A DNA stretch of 5,969 nt from Anammoximicrobium sp032229885 (GTDB lineage Bacteria > Planctomycetota > Planctomycetia > Pirellulales > Pirellulaceae): the NCBI GenBank assembly GCA_032229885.1, contig JAVYAJ010000314.1, forward strand, positions 1-5,969, given 5' to 3'. Positions 1 through 5,794 of the stretch are shown here, one piece after another. Under the pieces are notes generated by a model, which had not been told where the DNA came from, ran no database searches, and saw nothing but the letters and a program-made list of their open reading frames with translations. The position numbers and the translations under genes were made by a program. Position 1 is the stretch's first letter; the number at the start of each line of letters is the position of its first letter.

Positions 1-45
1 CGGGCGAGCACACGTCGGGCGAGCACACGTCGGGCGGGCGCTACG
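1..45. repeat. 15-bp tandem repeat at the left edge
   Basis: The unit CGGGCGAGCACACGT occurs twice in a row without a mismatch (1-15 and 16-30). A degenerate third unit (31-45) keeps the CGGGCG start. The array touches the window edge, so its true length is unknown. It lies beyond the 3' end of the ketosynthase gene and has no visible coding role. Confidence 0.75.
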
Positions 46-48
46 CCC

Positions 49-74
49 TGGAGGGACGCGCTCTGTCGCGTCCG
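49..74 (+). repeat. CTCTGT-loop hairpin element, copy 1
   Basis: A TGGAG leader is followed by a perfect 7-bp stem (GGACGCG at 54-60 pairing with CGCGTCC at 67-73) around the six-base loop CTCTGT. The whole 26-bp segment recurs without a mismatch at 4035-4060. A related copy with a different but still paired stem lies at 103-127 on the other strand. It is a dispersed REP-like palindromic element. No T-run follows on either strand, so an intrinsic terminator is not supported. Confidence 0.8.
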
Positions 75-96
75 TCACGGGCCGTCGCGGCCAGAC

Positions 97-160
97 GGTT
101 GCGGCCACGACAGAGCGTGGCCCTCCAGGGTTGCGGTCACGACAGAGCGTGGGCTCCGGC
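97..160 (-). repeat. 32-bp tandem pair carrying CTCTGT-loop hairpin copies 2 and 3
   Basis: Two 32-bp units lie head to tail (97-128 and 129-160). They share GGTTGCGG and CACGACAGAGCGTGG and diverge at their ends. Read on the minus strand, unit 1 has the same architecture as copy 1: a TGGAG leader, then GGCCACG, the loop CTCTGT, and CGTGGCC (103-127). Two stem pairs differ from copy 1 and both stay complementary (A-T to C-G and G-C to A-T). Unit 2 (stem region 135-154) keeps the loop and the four inner pairs, but its outer stem is decayed. Confidence 0.8.
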
Positions 161-171
161 GGGCCAGTGCT

Positions 172-216
172 GGGACGTATGGGACGTATGGGGCGTATGG
201 GACACAAGGGACGTAT
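172..216 (+). repeat. Nonamer tandem array (GGGACGTAT)
   Basis: Five contiguous 9-bp units: GGGACGTAT, GGGACGTAT, GGGGCGTAT, GGGACACAA, GGGACGTAT. A sixth, decayed unit follows from 217. The array lies 30-74 bp beyond the stop codon of the ketosynthase gene. Two units of the same loose consensus (RGGAC followed by bases ending mostly in AT) occur on the minus strand upstream of proS at 5753-5770. It is a microsatellite-like repeat with no evident coding role. Confidence 0.8.
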
Positions 217-245
217 GGGCGTTGCGTTCGGCTGTGCGTCGGTGG

Positions 246-1523
246 TTACTTGCTGCCGTCGGGAGGCCCGAGGATCAGGGCGGCGGTTTGGCCGGTCTCG
301 GCTTGGTTCAGGATCAAGGCCGTGCGGTTGTCGGTGGGCAGCGGGGCGCCGTGGACGACATTCACCGGACACGTCGGGTCGGGGTGCTCGTAGTTCAGCG
401 TGGCGGGGATCGAGCCGTGGGCGATGGCCAGGACGCTGGCCGCCATCTCGACGGCGCCGGTCCCGGCGCCCAGGCAGCCGAAATAGCTCTTGGGCGCGGT
501 GACGGGGGTGCGGTCAAAGCGGCTGTGGATCGCCTCGGCCTCGGCCCGGTCGCCGGCGATCGAGCCCGAGGCGTGGGCGTTGATGTGGCCGATCGCGGCC
601 GGCTCGAGGCCGGCGCTGGCCAGCGCCGCGTCGATCGCCCGCTGGAATCCGGCCGGAGTGGTCGTCCAGCGGCCGCGCGGGTCGTCAAAGCTGCGTCCAA
701 ACCCGCGCACGGTGGCCAGGATGGTCGCGCCGCGAGCCACCGCGTGGCGGCGGCTTTCGAGGATGAACGCCCCGGCGCCCTCGCCGATCACCATCCCGTC
801 GCGCTGGGCGTCGAACGGGCGGCTGGCGCGGTGCGGTTCGTCGTTGCGGTGCGACCAGTAGATATCGCCGCGGTACATGATCCGGGTCAGGTTGATCCGG
901 GTTCCCTGGCCGCCGGCGATCATCACGTCGGCCGCGCCCCGCTGGATGTAACAGACGCTCTCGATCAACGCCAGCAGGCTGGACACCTCGTCGAGCGTGA
1001 TCGTGTTGTTCGGACCGCGGGCGTCTTCGGTGATGGCCAGGTGGCACGCGGTCATGTTCGGCAGGTACTTGAGCATCCACAGCGGGTACATGTCGCTCAT
1101 CGCGCCGGCGCCCCACAGATCGGCGCGCAAGTGGCCGTCGACGACGCACTTGCGATAGGCGTCCGCCAGCTCGTCCAGGTCGCAGTAGAACATCTCGCTG
1201 CCCAGCACGACGCCAAAGCGATCCGGGGCGACTTGGCCCGCGCCGATCCGGGCGTCTTGCAGCGCAAGGACACCGGCCGCATAGCCGAGCTGGATCTCGC
1301 GGCACATGACCTTGAGGCTCTTGCGCGGCTTGACGAACTGTTTGCCGTCGAAGTCGCGGACTTCGCCGCCGAACTTGACCGGCAAGTCCGTATCCTGGGC
1401 GACCTGCAGCGGGCCGACACCGCTGCGTCCGTCTTGCATCGACTGCCAATAGGCGTCCTTGCCGATCCCGATGGGGCTGACCACCCCTACGCCGGTAATG
1501 ACGACATCGGCCAAATCAGTCAT
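246..1523 (-). CDS. Beta-ketoacyl-ACP synthase family protein with a non-canonical active site
   Basis: This 425-residue thiolase-fold protein has the usual length of FabF-type ketosynthases. It shows the N-terminal VVITGVGVVSPIGIG (8-22), ADVMIAGG (198-205), RPFDAQRDGMVIGEGAGAF (235-253), NAHASGSIAGDRAEAEAI (315-332) and APKSYFGCLGAGTGAVE (343-359). FabF extends fatty acyl chains with a Cys-His-His triad. Aligned from the RGP motif (169-171), the Cys position here is Glu179. His317 and the Lys of KS (345) are kept, and the second His is Cys350. The GFGG gating loop near the C-terminus is also lost (LNQAETGQ, 405-412). Condensation is therefore unlikely, and a chain-length-factor-like, decarboxylating or binding role is inferred. 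The ATG at 1523 was chosen because conserved sequence starts there; the longer frame upstream translates low-complexity repeats. The ribosome binding site is weak (GGAA, 8 bases away). No partner ketosynthase or carrier protein is in view. Confidence 0.9.
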   Translation of the reverse strand: MTDLADVVITGVGVVSPIGIGKDAYWQSMQDGRSGVGPLQVAQDTDLPVKFGGEVRDFDGKQFVKPRKSLKVMCREIQLGYAAGVLALQDARIGAGQVAPDRFGVVLGSEMFYCDLDELADAYRKCVVDGHLRADLWGAGAMSDMYPLWMLKYLPNMTACHLAITEDARGPNNTITLDEVSSLLALIESVCYIQRGAADVMIAGGQGTRINLTRIMYRGDIYWSHRNDEPHRASRPFDAQRDGMVIGEGAGAFILESRRHAVARGATILATVRGFGRSFDDPRGRWTTTPAGFQRAIDAALASAGLEPAAIGHINAHASGSIAGDRAEAEAIHSRFDRTPVTAPKSYFGCLGAGTGAVEMAASVLAIAHGSIPATLNYEHPDPTCPVNVVHGAPLPTDNRTALILNQAETGQTAALILGPPDGSK

Positions 1524-1754
1524 CGCGTCTGTTCCGTTCGTTGAATCCAAAAAAACTCGGCCATCGAGGTGCAGACATCGTCGGCCGCGCGGAAACGTCC
1601 CCCTATTCCGTCGGCCCCAAAGAGCCCGTATCGCGAGCAATTCAAAATATACGCTCTGGATGCGCAGGCCGACAGATCCCTTGTGCGCCCGTTTCCCCGC
1701 ACGACGAATCCCGCGCAGTCCGTAAATATCGCCGCAACGTGCGGCGGCAGGGAC

Positions 1755-1773
1755 CAGCGGCAGGATGCCGCTG
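1755..1773. repeat. Perfect 8-bp-stem palindrome
   Basis: CAGCGGCA (1755-1762) and TGCCGCTG (1766-1773) are perfectly complementary around a GGA loop. There is no T-run on either side, so a terminator is not indicated. The sequence resembles a palindromic repeat I recall from planctomycete-type genomes. That recollection was not checked, and there is only one copy in this window. Confidence 0.6.
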
Positions 1774-1819
1774 CTACGAGCGGGGGGCCCGCCACGTCTG
1801 CGTTTCCCCGCCCCAACCC

Positions 1820-1915
1820 TCTGCGTCTCTGCGTCTCCGCGTCTCCGCGTGCCTGCCTGTCTGTCTTTTGTCTTTCTGTCTGCCTGCGTTTCTGCGCGTC
1901 CCCGCGTTTCTGTGC
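1820..1915. repeat. Octamer tandem tract (TCTGCGTC) grading into a pyrimidine-rich stretch
   Basis: Four contiguous 8-bp units start at 1820: TCTGCGTC, TCTGCGTC, TCCGCGTC, TCCGCGTG. They are followed to about 1915 by decayed CTG/CTT/GCGT-rich sequence. The plus strand is strongly pyrimidine-biased. Translated on the minus strand, the tract gives Arg/Asp/Glu/Thr-rich low-complexity sequence, which produces a spurious upstream extension of the ketosynthase frame. Confidence 0.7.
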
Positions 1916-2009
1916 CCCCCAATCCTGGCACGGTCAAAAAGCAGGAAACCGCGGGGTTTAGGCGGAACGGTTATTGCATGACTGTTGCGCAGCACGGACG
2001 ACCGGAAGC

Positions 2010-2150
2010 GTGCTGGCCGAAAGCCATCATCAACGTGTCACCTCTGCCCGCATGAATATGGCCTTCGGCCAAAAGAGGCTCGCGCGCGGCGTCAGTCCTG
2101 GGGCGTTGCCCCAGGCTACGGTGATCGGAGGCCTTCGGCCAAACAGAATC
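2010..2150 (+). repeat. 141-bp dispersed repeat, copy A
   Basis: This segment aligns without gaps to the reverse complement of 5795-5935. I counted 16 mismatches in 141 positions, about 89% identity. Internal palindromes are TGGCC-TTC-GGCCA (2059-2071), CCTGGGGC-GTT-GCCCCAGG (2097-2115) and GGCC-TTC-GGCC (2130-2140). A decayed version of the first type lies near 2012-2025. It carries no transposase and no plausible reading frame. It looks like a non-autonomous, palindrome-rich interspersed repeat lying beyond the 3' end of the transferase gene. Confidence 0.85.
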
Positions 2151-2244
2151 GGCGGCTCTCCGCGCTCAAACGCGCAACAGCCGAAGCGGTCGTAGTTCAA
2201 GAAATTGACCGCGTCCCCCCAATCCTCCCCTGCCGGCGTCGCCG

Positions 2245-3372
2245 TCATCGCCCGCGGCGGCCGGCCGATTCGAGGATCGCGATCACGCTCAGCACGCACA
2301 CGATCATCAGGACGATGATCCCTGCGCCGAAGGCGTCGACGTGATACAACAGCGGCGCGCCCAGCCCGCAGGTCGCGGTGGTCAGATAGATCGTGAGGAC
2401 CGCCGAGCCTTTGGTCAGACCCAATTCGACCAGGCGGTGCGAAAAATGGCTCTTGTCCGGCTGAAACGGGCTGCGCCCCTCGCGGAGGCGGATCCATAGC
2501 ACGGTGCATAGGTCGTACAACGGCACGGCCAGGACGCACAGCGGGGCGAACACCGTATGGGGCGAGCTGCTGGCATAGCTGGCGAACGTGGCCTGCAACG
2601 TGCAGATGGCGATGCAGAAGCCGACGAAATAGCTGCCGGCGTCGCCCATGAACAGCCGGGCGACGGGCCGGTTGTGCCACAGGAATCCCAGCAGCGCGCC
2701 CACCAGGACCAACAGGAATCCGCCGGTGAACAGTTGGGGCTGCGGCGCGGTTGGGGCGGGATTGACCAGCAGCACGACGGCCAGCAGGCCCGCGGCGATC
2801 GCCGCGATTCCGGCCGACAGGCCGTCCATGTTGTCCAGCATGTTGAACGAGTTGATCAGGGCCACGATCCACAGCACGGACAGCGACCAGGTTATCCAGG
2901 GCACGTCGATGAACGCGGTCAGCCGCCAGCCTTGCAAGCTGACGCAGGCGGCGGCGACGGCGAACTGGACCCCCAGCCGGATCTTCCAGCCCAAGCCCCA
3001 GCGATCGTCCCACAGGCCCAACGCCATCAGGACCGAACCGGCCGCCAGCAGCGTCCACAGCCGCGGCGACTGGTGCAGCAAGCCTTCGATATGCGGCCGC
3101 GCCTCGACGGGCAGCCAGTCGCGGTCGAGCGTCCCGGACGCCACCAGCCACAACAGGATCTGGCCCACAGCAAACGGCAGGACCACGGCCAGCCAGATCG
3201 CCACGCCGCCGCCCAACGGCGTGGGCGCCGTGTGGACCTTGCGCGCCGCCGGCCGGTCGATCAGTCCCCACCGCGGCGCCAGGCGGCGGATCAGGGCCGC
3301 CGCCGTCAGCGCCGTCAGCAGGCTGGGCGTCAGCACGGTGGCCAAGAACCAGAACGGGACCTCAGTCGGCAT
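2245..3372 (-). CDS. MraY/WecA/TagO-family polyprenyl-phosphate glycosyl-1-phosphate transferase
   Basis: A 375-residue membrane enzyme. The family transfers a sugar-1-phosphate from a UDP-sugar (often GlcNAc) to undecaprenyl phosphate on the cytoplasmic membrane, the first committed step of O-antigen, teichoic-acid or related surface-glycan synthesis. Visible motifs in order: GLIDRPAARKVHTAPTPLGGG (36-56), the Asp-Asp pair (122-123) in LGLWDDRWGL, NSFNMLDNMDGLSAG (174-188), FMGDAGSYFVGF (241-252) and the His-rich loop SHFSHRL (308-314). About ten hydrophobic segments are spread along the chain, and the length suits WecA/TagO. The N-terminal motif and loops favour the WecA/TagO branch over MraY, but the sugar cannot be read from sequence. 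The start lies inside the end of the upstream DUF4416 gene (11-bp overlap), which points to translational coupling; only a weak GGGAA precedes the ATG. Confidence 0.93.
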   Translation of the reverse strand: MPTEVPFWFLATVLTPSLLTALTAAALIRRLAPRWGLIDRPAARKVHTAPTPLGGGVAIWLAVVLPFAVGQILLWLVASGTLDRDWLPVEARPHIEGLLHQSPRLWTLLAAGSVLMALGLWDDRWGLGWKIRLGVQFAVAAACVSLQGWRLTAFIDVPWITWSLSVLWIVALINSFNMLDNMDGLSAGIAAIAAGLLAVVLLVNPAPTAPQPQLFTGGFLLVLVGALLGFLWHNRPVARLFMGDAGSYFVGFCIAICTLQATFASYASSSPHTVFAPLCVLAVPLYDLCTVLWIRLREGRSPFQPDKSHFSHRLVELGLTKGSAVLTIYLTTATCGLGAPLLYHVDAFGAGIIVLMIVCVLSVIAILESAGRRGR

Positions 3373-3904
3373 GTTTGCGTTCCCGGAGATAGTTGCGGCA
3401 GCGGGTGAGGAAGTCGTGATAGGCCGGGCTGCGATAGTCGGGATAGGTCCAGGATCGAGCCTGCCAACCCTGGCCGCGGCGGTAATACAGCGTCACCTCG
3501 GCGTAGATCCCTCGGCTCAGATAGATGCGATGATCGCGGTCTTTGGTCGTGGCCAGGACGAGCTTGGCCTCGGTGACGTAGCCGGGATCCAGGTTCAACG
3601 GCCGGGCTTCGTCGCCGACGAACGTGCGGGCGTATTCGGCTTCCCAGTCGTTGGTCTGCCGTTTGATGTCGACCAGCGACGCCGGGTCCGTCAACTCGCG
3701 GAACGCCCAGAGCGTTTTTTTCAACCCGCGGCCCATCGTCGCGTCGTAATAGCCCGTATCGTCAAAGTCGAACGGATCGGTGGCCAACGCGAGCGGTCCC
3801 CAGCGATCGGTGGCCCGCCGCCGCGCCCAATCCAGCGCGGCCGCATGGCGGCTGAACGCCGCCAGAAACAGGACGACCGGCGAATGTTGGCGAAGCTGGC
3901 CCAT
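3362..3904 (-). CDS. DUF4416 family protein
   Basis: A 180-residue soluble protein that I recognise as DUF4416, a bacterial family of unknown function. Conserved stretches are GPLALATDPFDFDDTGYYD (36-54), MGRGLKK (57-63), NLDPGYVTEAKLVLATTKDR (104-123), HRIYLSRGIYAEVTLYY (125-141) and WTYPDYRSPAYHDF (152-165). The density of conserved Asp, Tyr, Lys and His suggests an enzyme or ligand-binding fold, but no function is known to me. The length is normal for the family. There is no signal peptide or membrane segment. No clear ribosome binding site precedes the ATG, although the N-terminus fits the family pattern. The gene ends 11 bp inside the glycosyl-1-phosphate transferase gene, so the two are probably translated as a pair. 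A heptamer array begins 22 bp upstream of its start codon. Confidence 0.88.
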   Translation of the reverse strand: MGQLRQHSPVVLFLAAFSRHAAALDWARRRATDRWGPLALATDPFDFDDTGYYDATMGRGLKKTLWAFRELTDPASLVDIKRQTNDWEAEYARTFVGDEARPLNLDPGYVTEAKLVLATTKDRDHRIYLSRGIYAEVTLYYRRGQGWQARSWTYPDYRSPAYHDFLTRCRNYLRERKHAD

Positions 3905-3925
3905 GGTTCGGCTCGGGTCGGTTTT

Positions 3926-4016
3926 GTCACTTGTCAGTTGTCAGTGGTCAGTTGTCAGTGGTCAGTTGTCAGTGGTCAGTTGTCAGTTGTCAGTGGTCGG
4001 TGGTCGGTGGTCGGGA
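3926..4016. repeat. Heptamer tandem array (GTCAGTT/GTCAGTG), 13 units
   Basis: Thirteen contiguous 7-bp units: GTCACTT, then GTCAGTT and GTCAGTG mostly alternating (nine units), then GTCGGTG twice, and GTCGGGA last. Variant units cluster at the two ends, as expected for arrays that expand from the middle. The array occupies positions -22 to -112 relative to the DUF4416 start codon, where a promoter or leader would lie. It resembles the heptameric STRR repeats described in cyanobacteria in kind, though not in exact sequence. Units abut directly, so this is not CRISPR. Confidence 0.9.
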
Positions 4017-4086
4017 TGCTGCGCGTGCGCGGGGTGGAGGGACGCGCTCTGTCGCGTCCGAACCGACGCGGGATGCCGCGCGTGCG
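4013..4086. repeat. 17-bp direct repeats bracketing CTCTGT-loop hairpin copy 4
   Basis: GGGATGCTGCGCGTGCG (4013-4029) recurs as GGGATGCCGCGCGTGCG (4070-4086) with one mismatch, 57 bp apart. Between them lies copy 4 of the CTCTGT-loop element: TGGAG leader, stem GGACGCG (4040-4046), loop 4047-4052, stem CGCGTCC (4053-4059). The 26 bp at 4035-4060 are identical to 49-74. The hairpin lies just beyond the proS stop codon. The direct repeats could be element ends, a target duplication, or an accident of local duplication. Confidence 0.7.
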
Positions 4087-4099
4087 TGCACGGGTTCGT

Positions 4100-5614
4100 T
4101 CAGTACGCTTTGGCGAACAAGGCCCGCTGGGCGCTGGGCGCGCCGGTCAGAAAGCATCGTCCGGGCGCAGGATCGGCCTGTTGGGGAACGCAGCGGATGG
4201 TCACTTTCAGCTCGGCCAGCAACCGGTCGAGCGCTTCGCTCTCGGCCCAGTGACAGGCGGCAAACCCGCCGTGAATCTCGGGCTTGTCGGGATCGCGCGG
4301 CGTGAAGAAGTCGCGGAACTCGTCGACCGTGTCGATCACCTGCGTGTTGGCGTCGCGCAGCGCCAAGGCCCGCTGGTAGAGGCTCGTCTGGATGTCGTCC
4401 AGCAGCGGTCCGGCGGTCTGGACCAGTTCGTCGCGACCCACGCTGTACCGCTCGCCCGAATCGCGGCGGGCCAGAAACACGGCGTTCTTGGCGATGTCGC
4501 GCGGGCCGACTTCGACCCGCAACGGCACGCCCCGCTTGACGTGCTGCCAGTTCTTTTCACCCCCGCGCAGGTCCCGATCGTCAATCCAGGCGCGGATCGG
4601 ACCGCCGGAGAAGGACCCGGCGTTCAGCTCATTCAACAGGCTTTCGCAATACGGCAGCACCTGGGACCGTTCGGCGTCGTTGCGGTAGATCGGCAGCAGG
4701 ACGATGTGCTTAGGCGCCAGCCGCGGCGGCAGGACCAGGCCATCGTCGTCGCTATGGACCATCACCAACGCGCCGACCAGGCGGGTCGAGACGCCCCACG
4801 AGGTCGTCCAGGCGAAGACCTCCTGGCCGTTTTGATCCTGGAACTTGATCTGCTGGGCGCGGGCAAAGTTCTGGCCGAGGAAGTGCGACGTGCCGGCTTG
4901 CAGGGCCTTGCGGTCCTGCATCATGGCCTCGATGCTGAGCGTCGACACGGCGCCGGGGAACCGTTCGCCGGCCGTCTTTTCGCCCTTGATCACGGGCATG
5001 GCCAGCCAGTTTTCGGCAAAATCGGCATAGACGTCGAGCATCCGGGCCGTCTCGTCGCGGGCTTCGGCCTCGGTGGCGTGCGCCGTGTGGCCCTCTTGCC
5101 ACAGAAACTCGGCCGTCCGCAAGAACATCCGGGTGCGCAGTTCCCAGCGGACGACGTTGGCCCACTGGTTGATCAGGATCGGCAGGTCGCGGTACGACTG
5201 GACCCACTGGGCGTACATGGCGCCGATGATCGTCTCGCTGGTGGGCCGGATGATCAGCGGCTCGTCCAGCTTGCCGGTCGGGACCAGCCCGCCGTCCGGG
5301 CCGGGCTCGAGCCGATGATGGGTGACGACGGCGCACTCTTTGGCGAACCCTTCGACGTGCTCGGCCTCTTTTTCGAGAAAGCTGAGCGGGATGAACAGCG
5401 GGAAATAGGCGTTTTCGTGTCCCGTCGCTTTGAACATGCCGTCCAAAACGCGCTGCATGTTTTCCCAAATGCCCCAGCCCCAAGGCTTGATGACCATACA
5501 GCCGCGAACCGGCGACGGCTCGGCCAGATCGGCCGCGCGAATCACCTGCTGGTACCACTCGGGGTAGTCTTCGTTTCGGGTGGGGCTGATTGCGTGTTTT
5601 GTCTTGTCTGCCAT
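4100..5614 (-). CDS. proS: Prolyl-tRNA synthetase, archaeal/eukaryotic-like (type 3)
   Basis: A 504-residue cytoplasmic class II synthetase that charges tRNA-Pro with proline using ATP. Catalytic-core features: GCMVIKPWGWGIWENMQ (38-54), PLIIRPTSET (119-128), motif 2 with RWE (156-158) and R166-T-A-E followed by WQEGHTAHAT (172-181), GTSHFLGQNF (241-250), and motif 3 with GVSTR (274-278) and GLVLPPRLAP (292-301). The anticodon-binding domain follows (about 302-400). The C-terminal extension ends in the conserved Tyr504 (FAKAY). There is no editing (INS) insertion between motifs 2 and 3, which together with the C-terminal extension marks the ProS type 3 form rather than the E. coli form. Cys454, Cys475 and Cys487 are present in the C-terminal domain, but a fourth Cys (CxxC) is not: the sequence reads CFLTG. 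The ATG at 5614 has a good ribosome binding site. Confidence 0.97.
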   Translation of the reverse strand: MADKTKHAISPTRNEDYPEWYQQVIRAADLAEPSPVRGCMVIKPWGWGIWENMQRVLDGMFKATGHENAYFPLFIPLSFLEKEAEHVEGFAKECAVVTHHRLEPGPDGGLVPTGKLDEPLIIRPTSETIIGAMYAQWVQSYRDLPILINQWANVVRWELRTRMFLRTAEFLWQEGHTAHATEAEARDETARMLDVYADFAENWLAMPVIKGEKTAGERFPGAVSTLSIEAMMQDRKALQAGTSHFLGQNFARAQQIKFQDQNGQEVFAWTTSWGVSTRLVGALVMVHSDDDGLVLPPRLAPKHIVLLPIYRNDAERSQVLPYCESLLNELNAGSFSGGPIRAWIDDRDLRGGEKNWQHVKRGVPLRVEVGPRDIAKNAVFLARRDSGERYSVGRDELVQTAGPLLDDIQTSLYQRALALRDANTQVIDTVDEFRDFFTPRDPDKPEIHGGFAACHWAESEALDRLLAELKVTIRCVPQQADPAPGRCFLTGAPSAQRALFAKAY

Positions 5615-5619
5615 GCCGA

Positions 5620-5625
5620 TCCCTT
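5620..5625 (-). promoter_or_regulatory. Ribosome binding site of proS
   Basis: The minus strand reads AAGGGA five bases before the ATG at 5614. This is the clearest Shine-Dalgarno-like sequence in the window, and it supports the chosen proS start. Confidence 0.65.
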
Positions 5626-5685
5626 ATTGTTGGCCGCGGCGCGCAGCGGGGCCGGCGCGCCGCAAAGCGGTCGATTGCAGTCGAG

Positions 5686-5714
5686 ATTATGCAGATCGAC
5701 CGACAGGCCGACAA
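5686..5714 (-). promoter_or_regulatory. Candidate sigma-70-type promoter for proS
   Basis: The minus strand has TTGTCG (complement of 5709-5714), a 17-bp spacer, then CATAAT (complement of 5686-5691). They match the -35 and -10 consensus at 4 of 6 and 5 of 6 positions. This would give a leader of roughly 65 bases before the proS start. The call rests on consensus matching only. Confidence 0.35.
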
Positions 5715-5752
5715 GGCGACACGGGCGCAGGGCCGAGATCGGGCGGCTTTAT

Positions 5753-5770
5753 AGGTCCTATTTGTCCTAA
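5753..5770 (-). repeat. Two nonamer units upstream of proS
   Basis: On the minus strand two adjacent 9-bp blocks carry AGGAC: TTAGGACAA then ATAGGACCT, continuing into ATAAAG. Phased from AGGAC they read AGGACAAAT and AGGACCTAT. They fit the same loose pattern as the GGGACGTAT array at 172-216, which suggests one repeat family present at two sites. Confidence 0.5.
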
Positions 5771-5771
5771 C

Positions 5772-5787
5772 GCGGGCTAGCGCCCGC
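5772..5787. repeat. Short perfect palindrome, 6-bp stem
   Basis: GCGGGC (5772-5777) pairs with GCCCGC (5782-5787) around TAGC. It abuts the nonamer units on one side and is 7 bp from the 141-bp repeat copy B on the other, so it may belong to either repeat. No T-run follows. Confidence 0.5.
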
Positions 5788-5794
5788 AACCCAA

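Larger units (their letters stand above)
1524..2244. other. 721-bp intergenic region, no convincing gene
   Basis: No open frame on either strand resembles a known protein. The frames present are short, or translate repeats, or are out-of-frame extensions of neighbouring genes. The region contains a palindromic hairpin at 1755-1773, an octamer tract starting at 1820, and a 141-bp dispersed repeat at 2010-2150. Positions 1524-1754 and 2151-2244 show nothing I can name. Any promoter for the ketosynthase gene must lie here, but I could not place one with confidence. Confidence 0.7.

Noticed and set aside
99..1544. Long plus-strand frame opposite the ketosynthase gene
   Set aside because: It is the antisense shadow of a clearly recognisable ketosynthase and shows no conserved motif of its own.
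1646..1651. TATATT on the minus strand as a -10 box for the ketosynthase gene
   Set aside because: It matches 5 of 6 consensus bases but has no acceptable -35 at a normal distance. An AT-rich patch alone is not enough.
1524..1937. N-terminal extension of the ketosynthase frame
   Set aside because: The added residues translate the octamer tract and the 1755-1773 palindrome as low-complexity Arg/Glu/Thr-rich sequence. Family homology begins at the Met encoded at 1521-1523.
1974..2195. Small plus-strand frame reading GALPQAT through repeat copy A
   Set aside because: It is translated repeat DNA. The inverted copy B does not sit in an equivalent gene, and such frames are a typical source of spurious hypothetical proteins.
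3926..4016. Possible CRISPR array
   Set aside because: The units are 7 bp and directly adjacent with no unique spacers, and no cas genes are present.
4040..4059. Intrinsic terminator after proS
   Set aside because: The stem is strong, but no T-run follows on the transcript strand, and the same element occurs elsewhere as a repeat. A transcript-end role is possible but not shown.
2648..5770. Very long plus-strand open frame (about 1040 codons)
   Set aside because: It lies antisense to the transferase, DUF4416 and proS genes, runs through the heptamer array, and its translation is low-complexity Arg/Gln/Gly-rich sequence with no domain. It is a product of high GC content.
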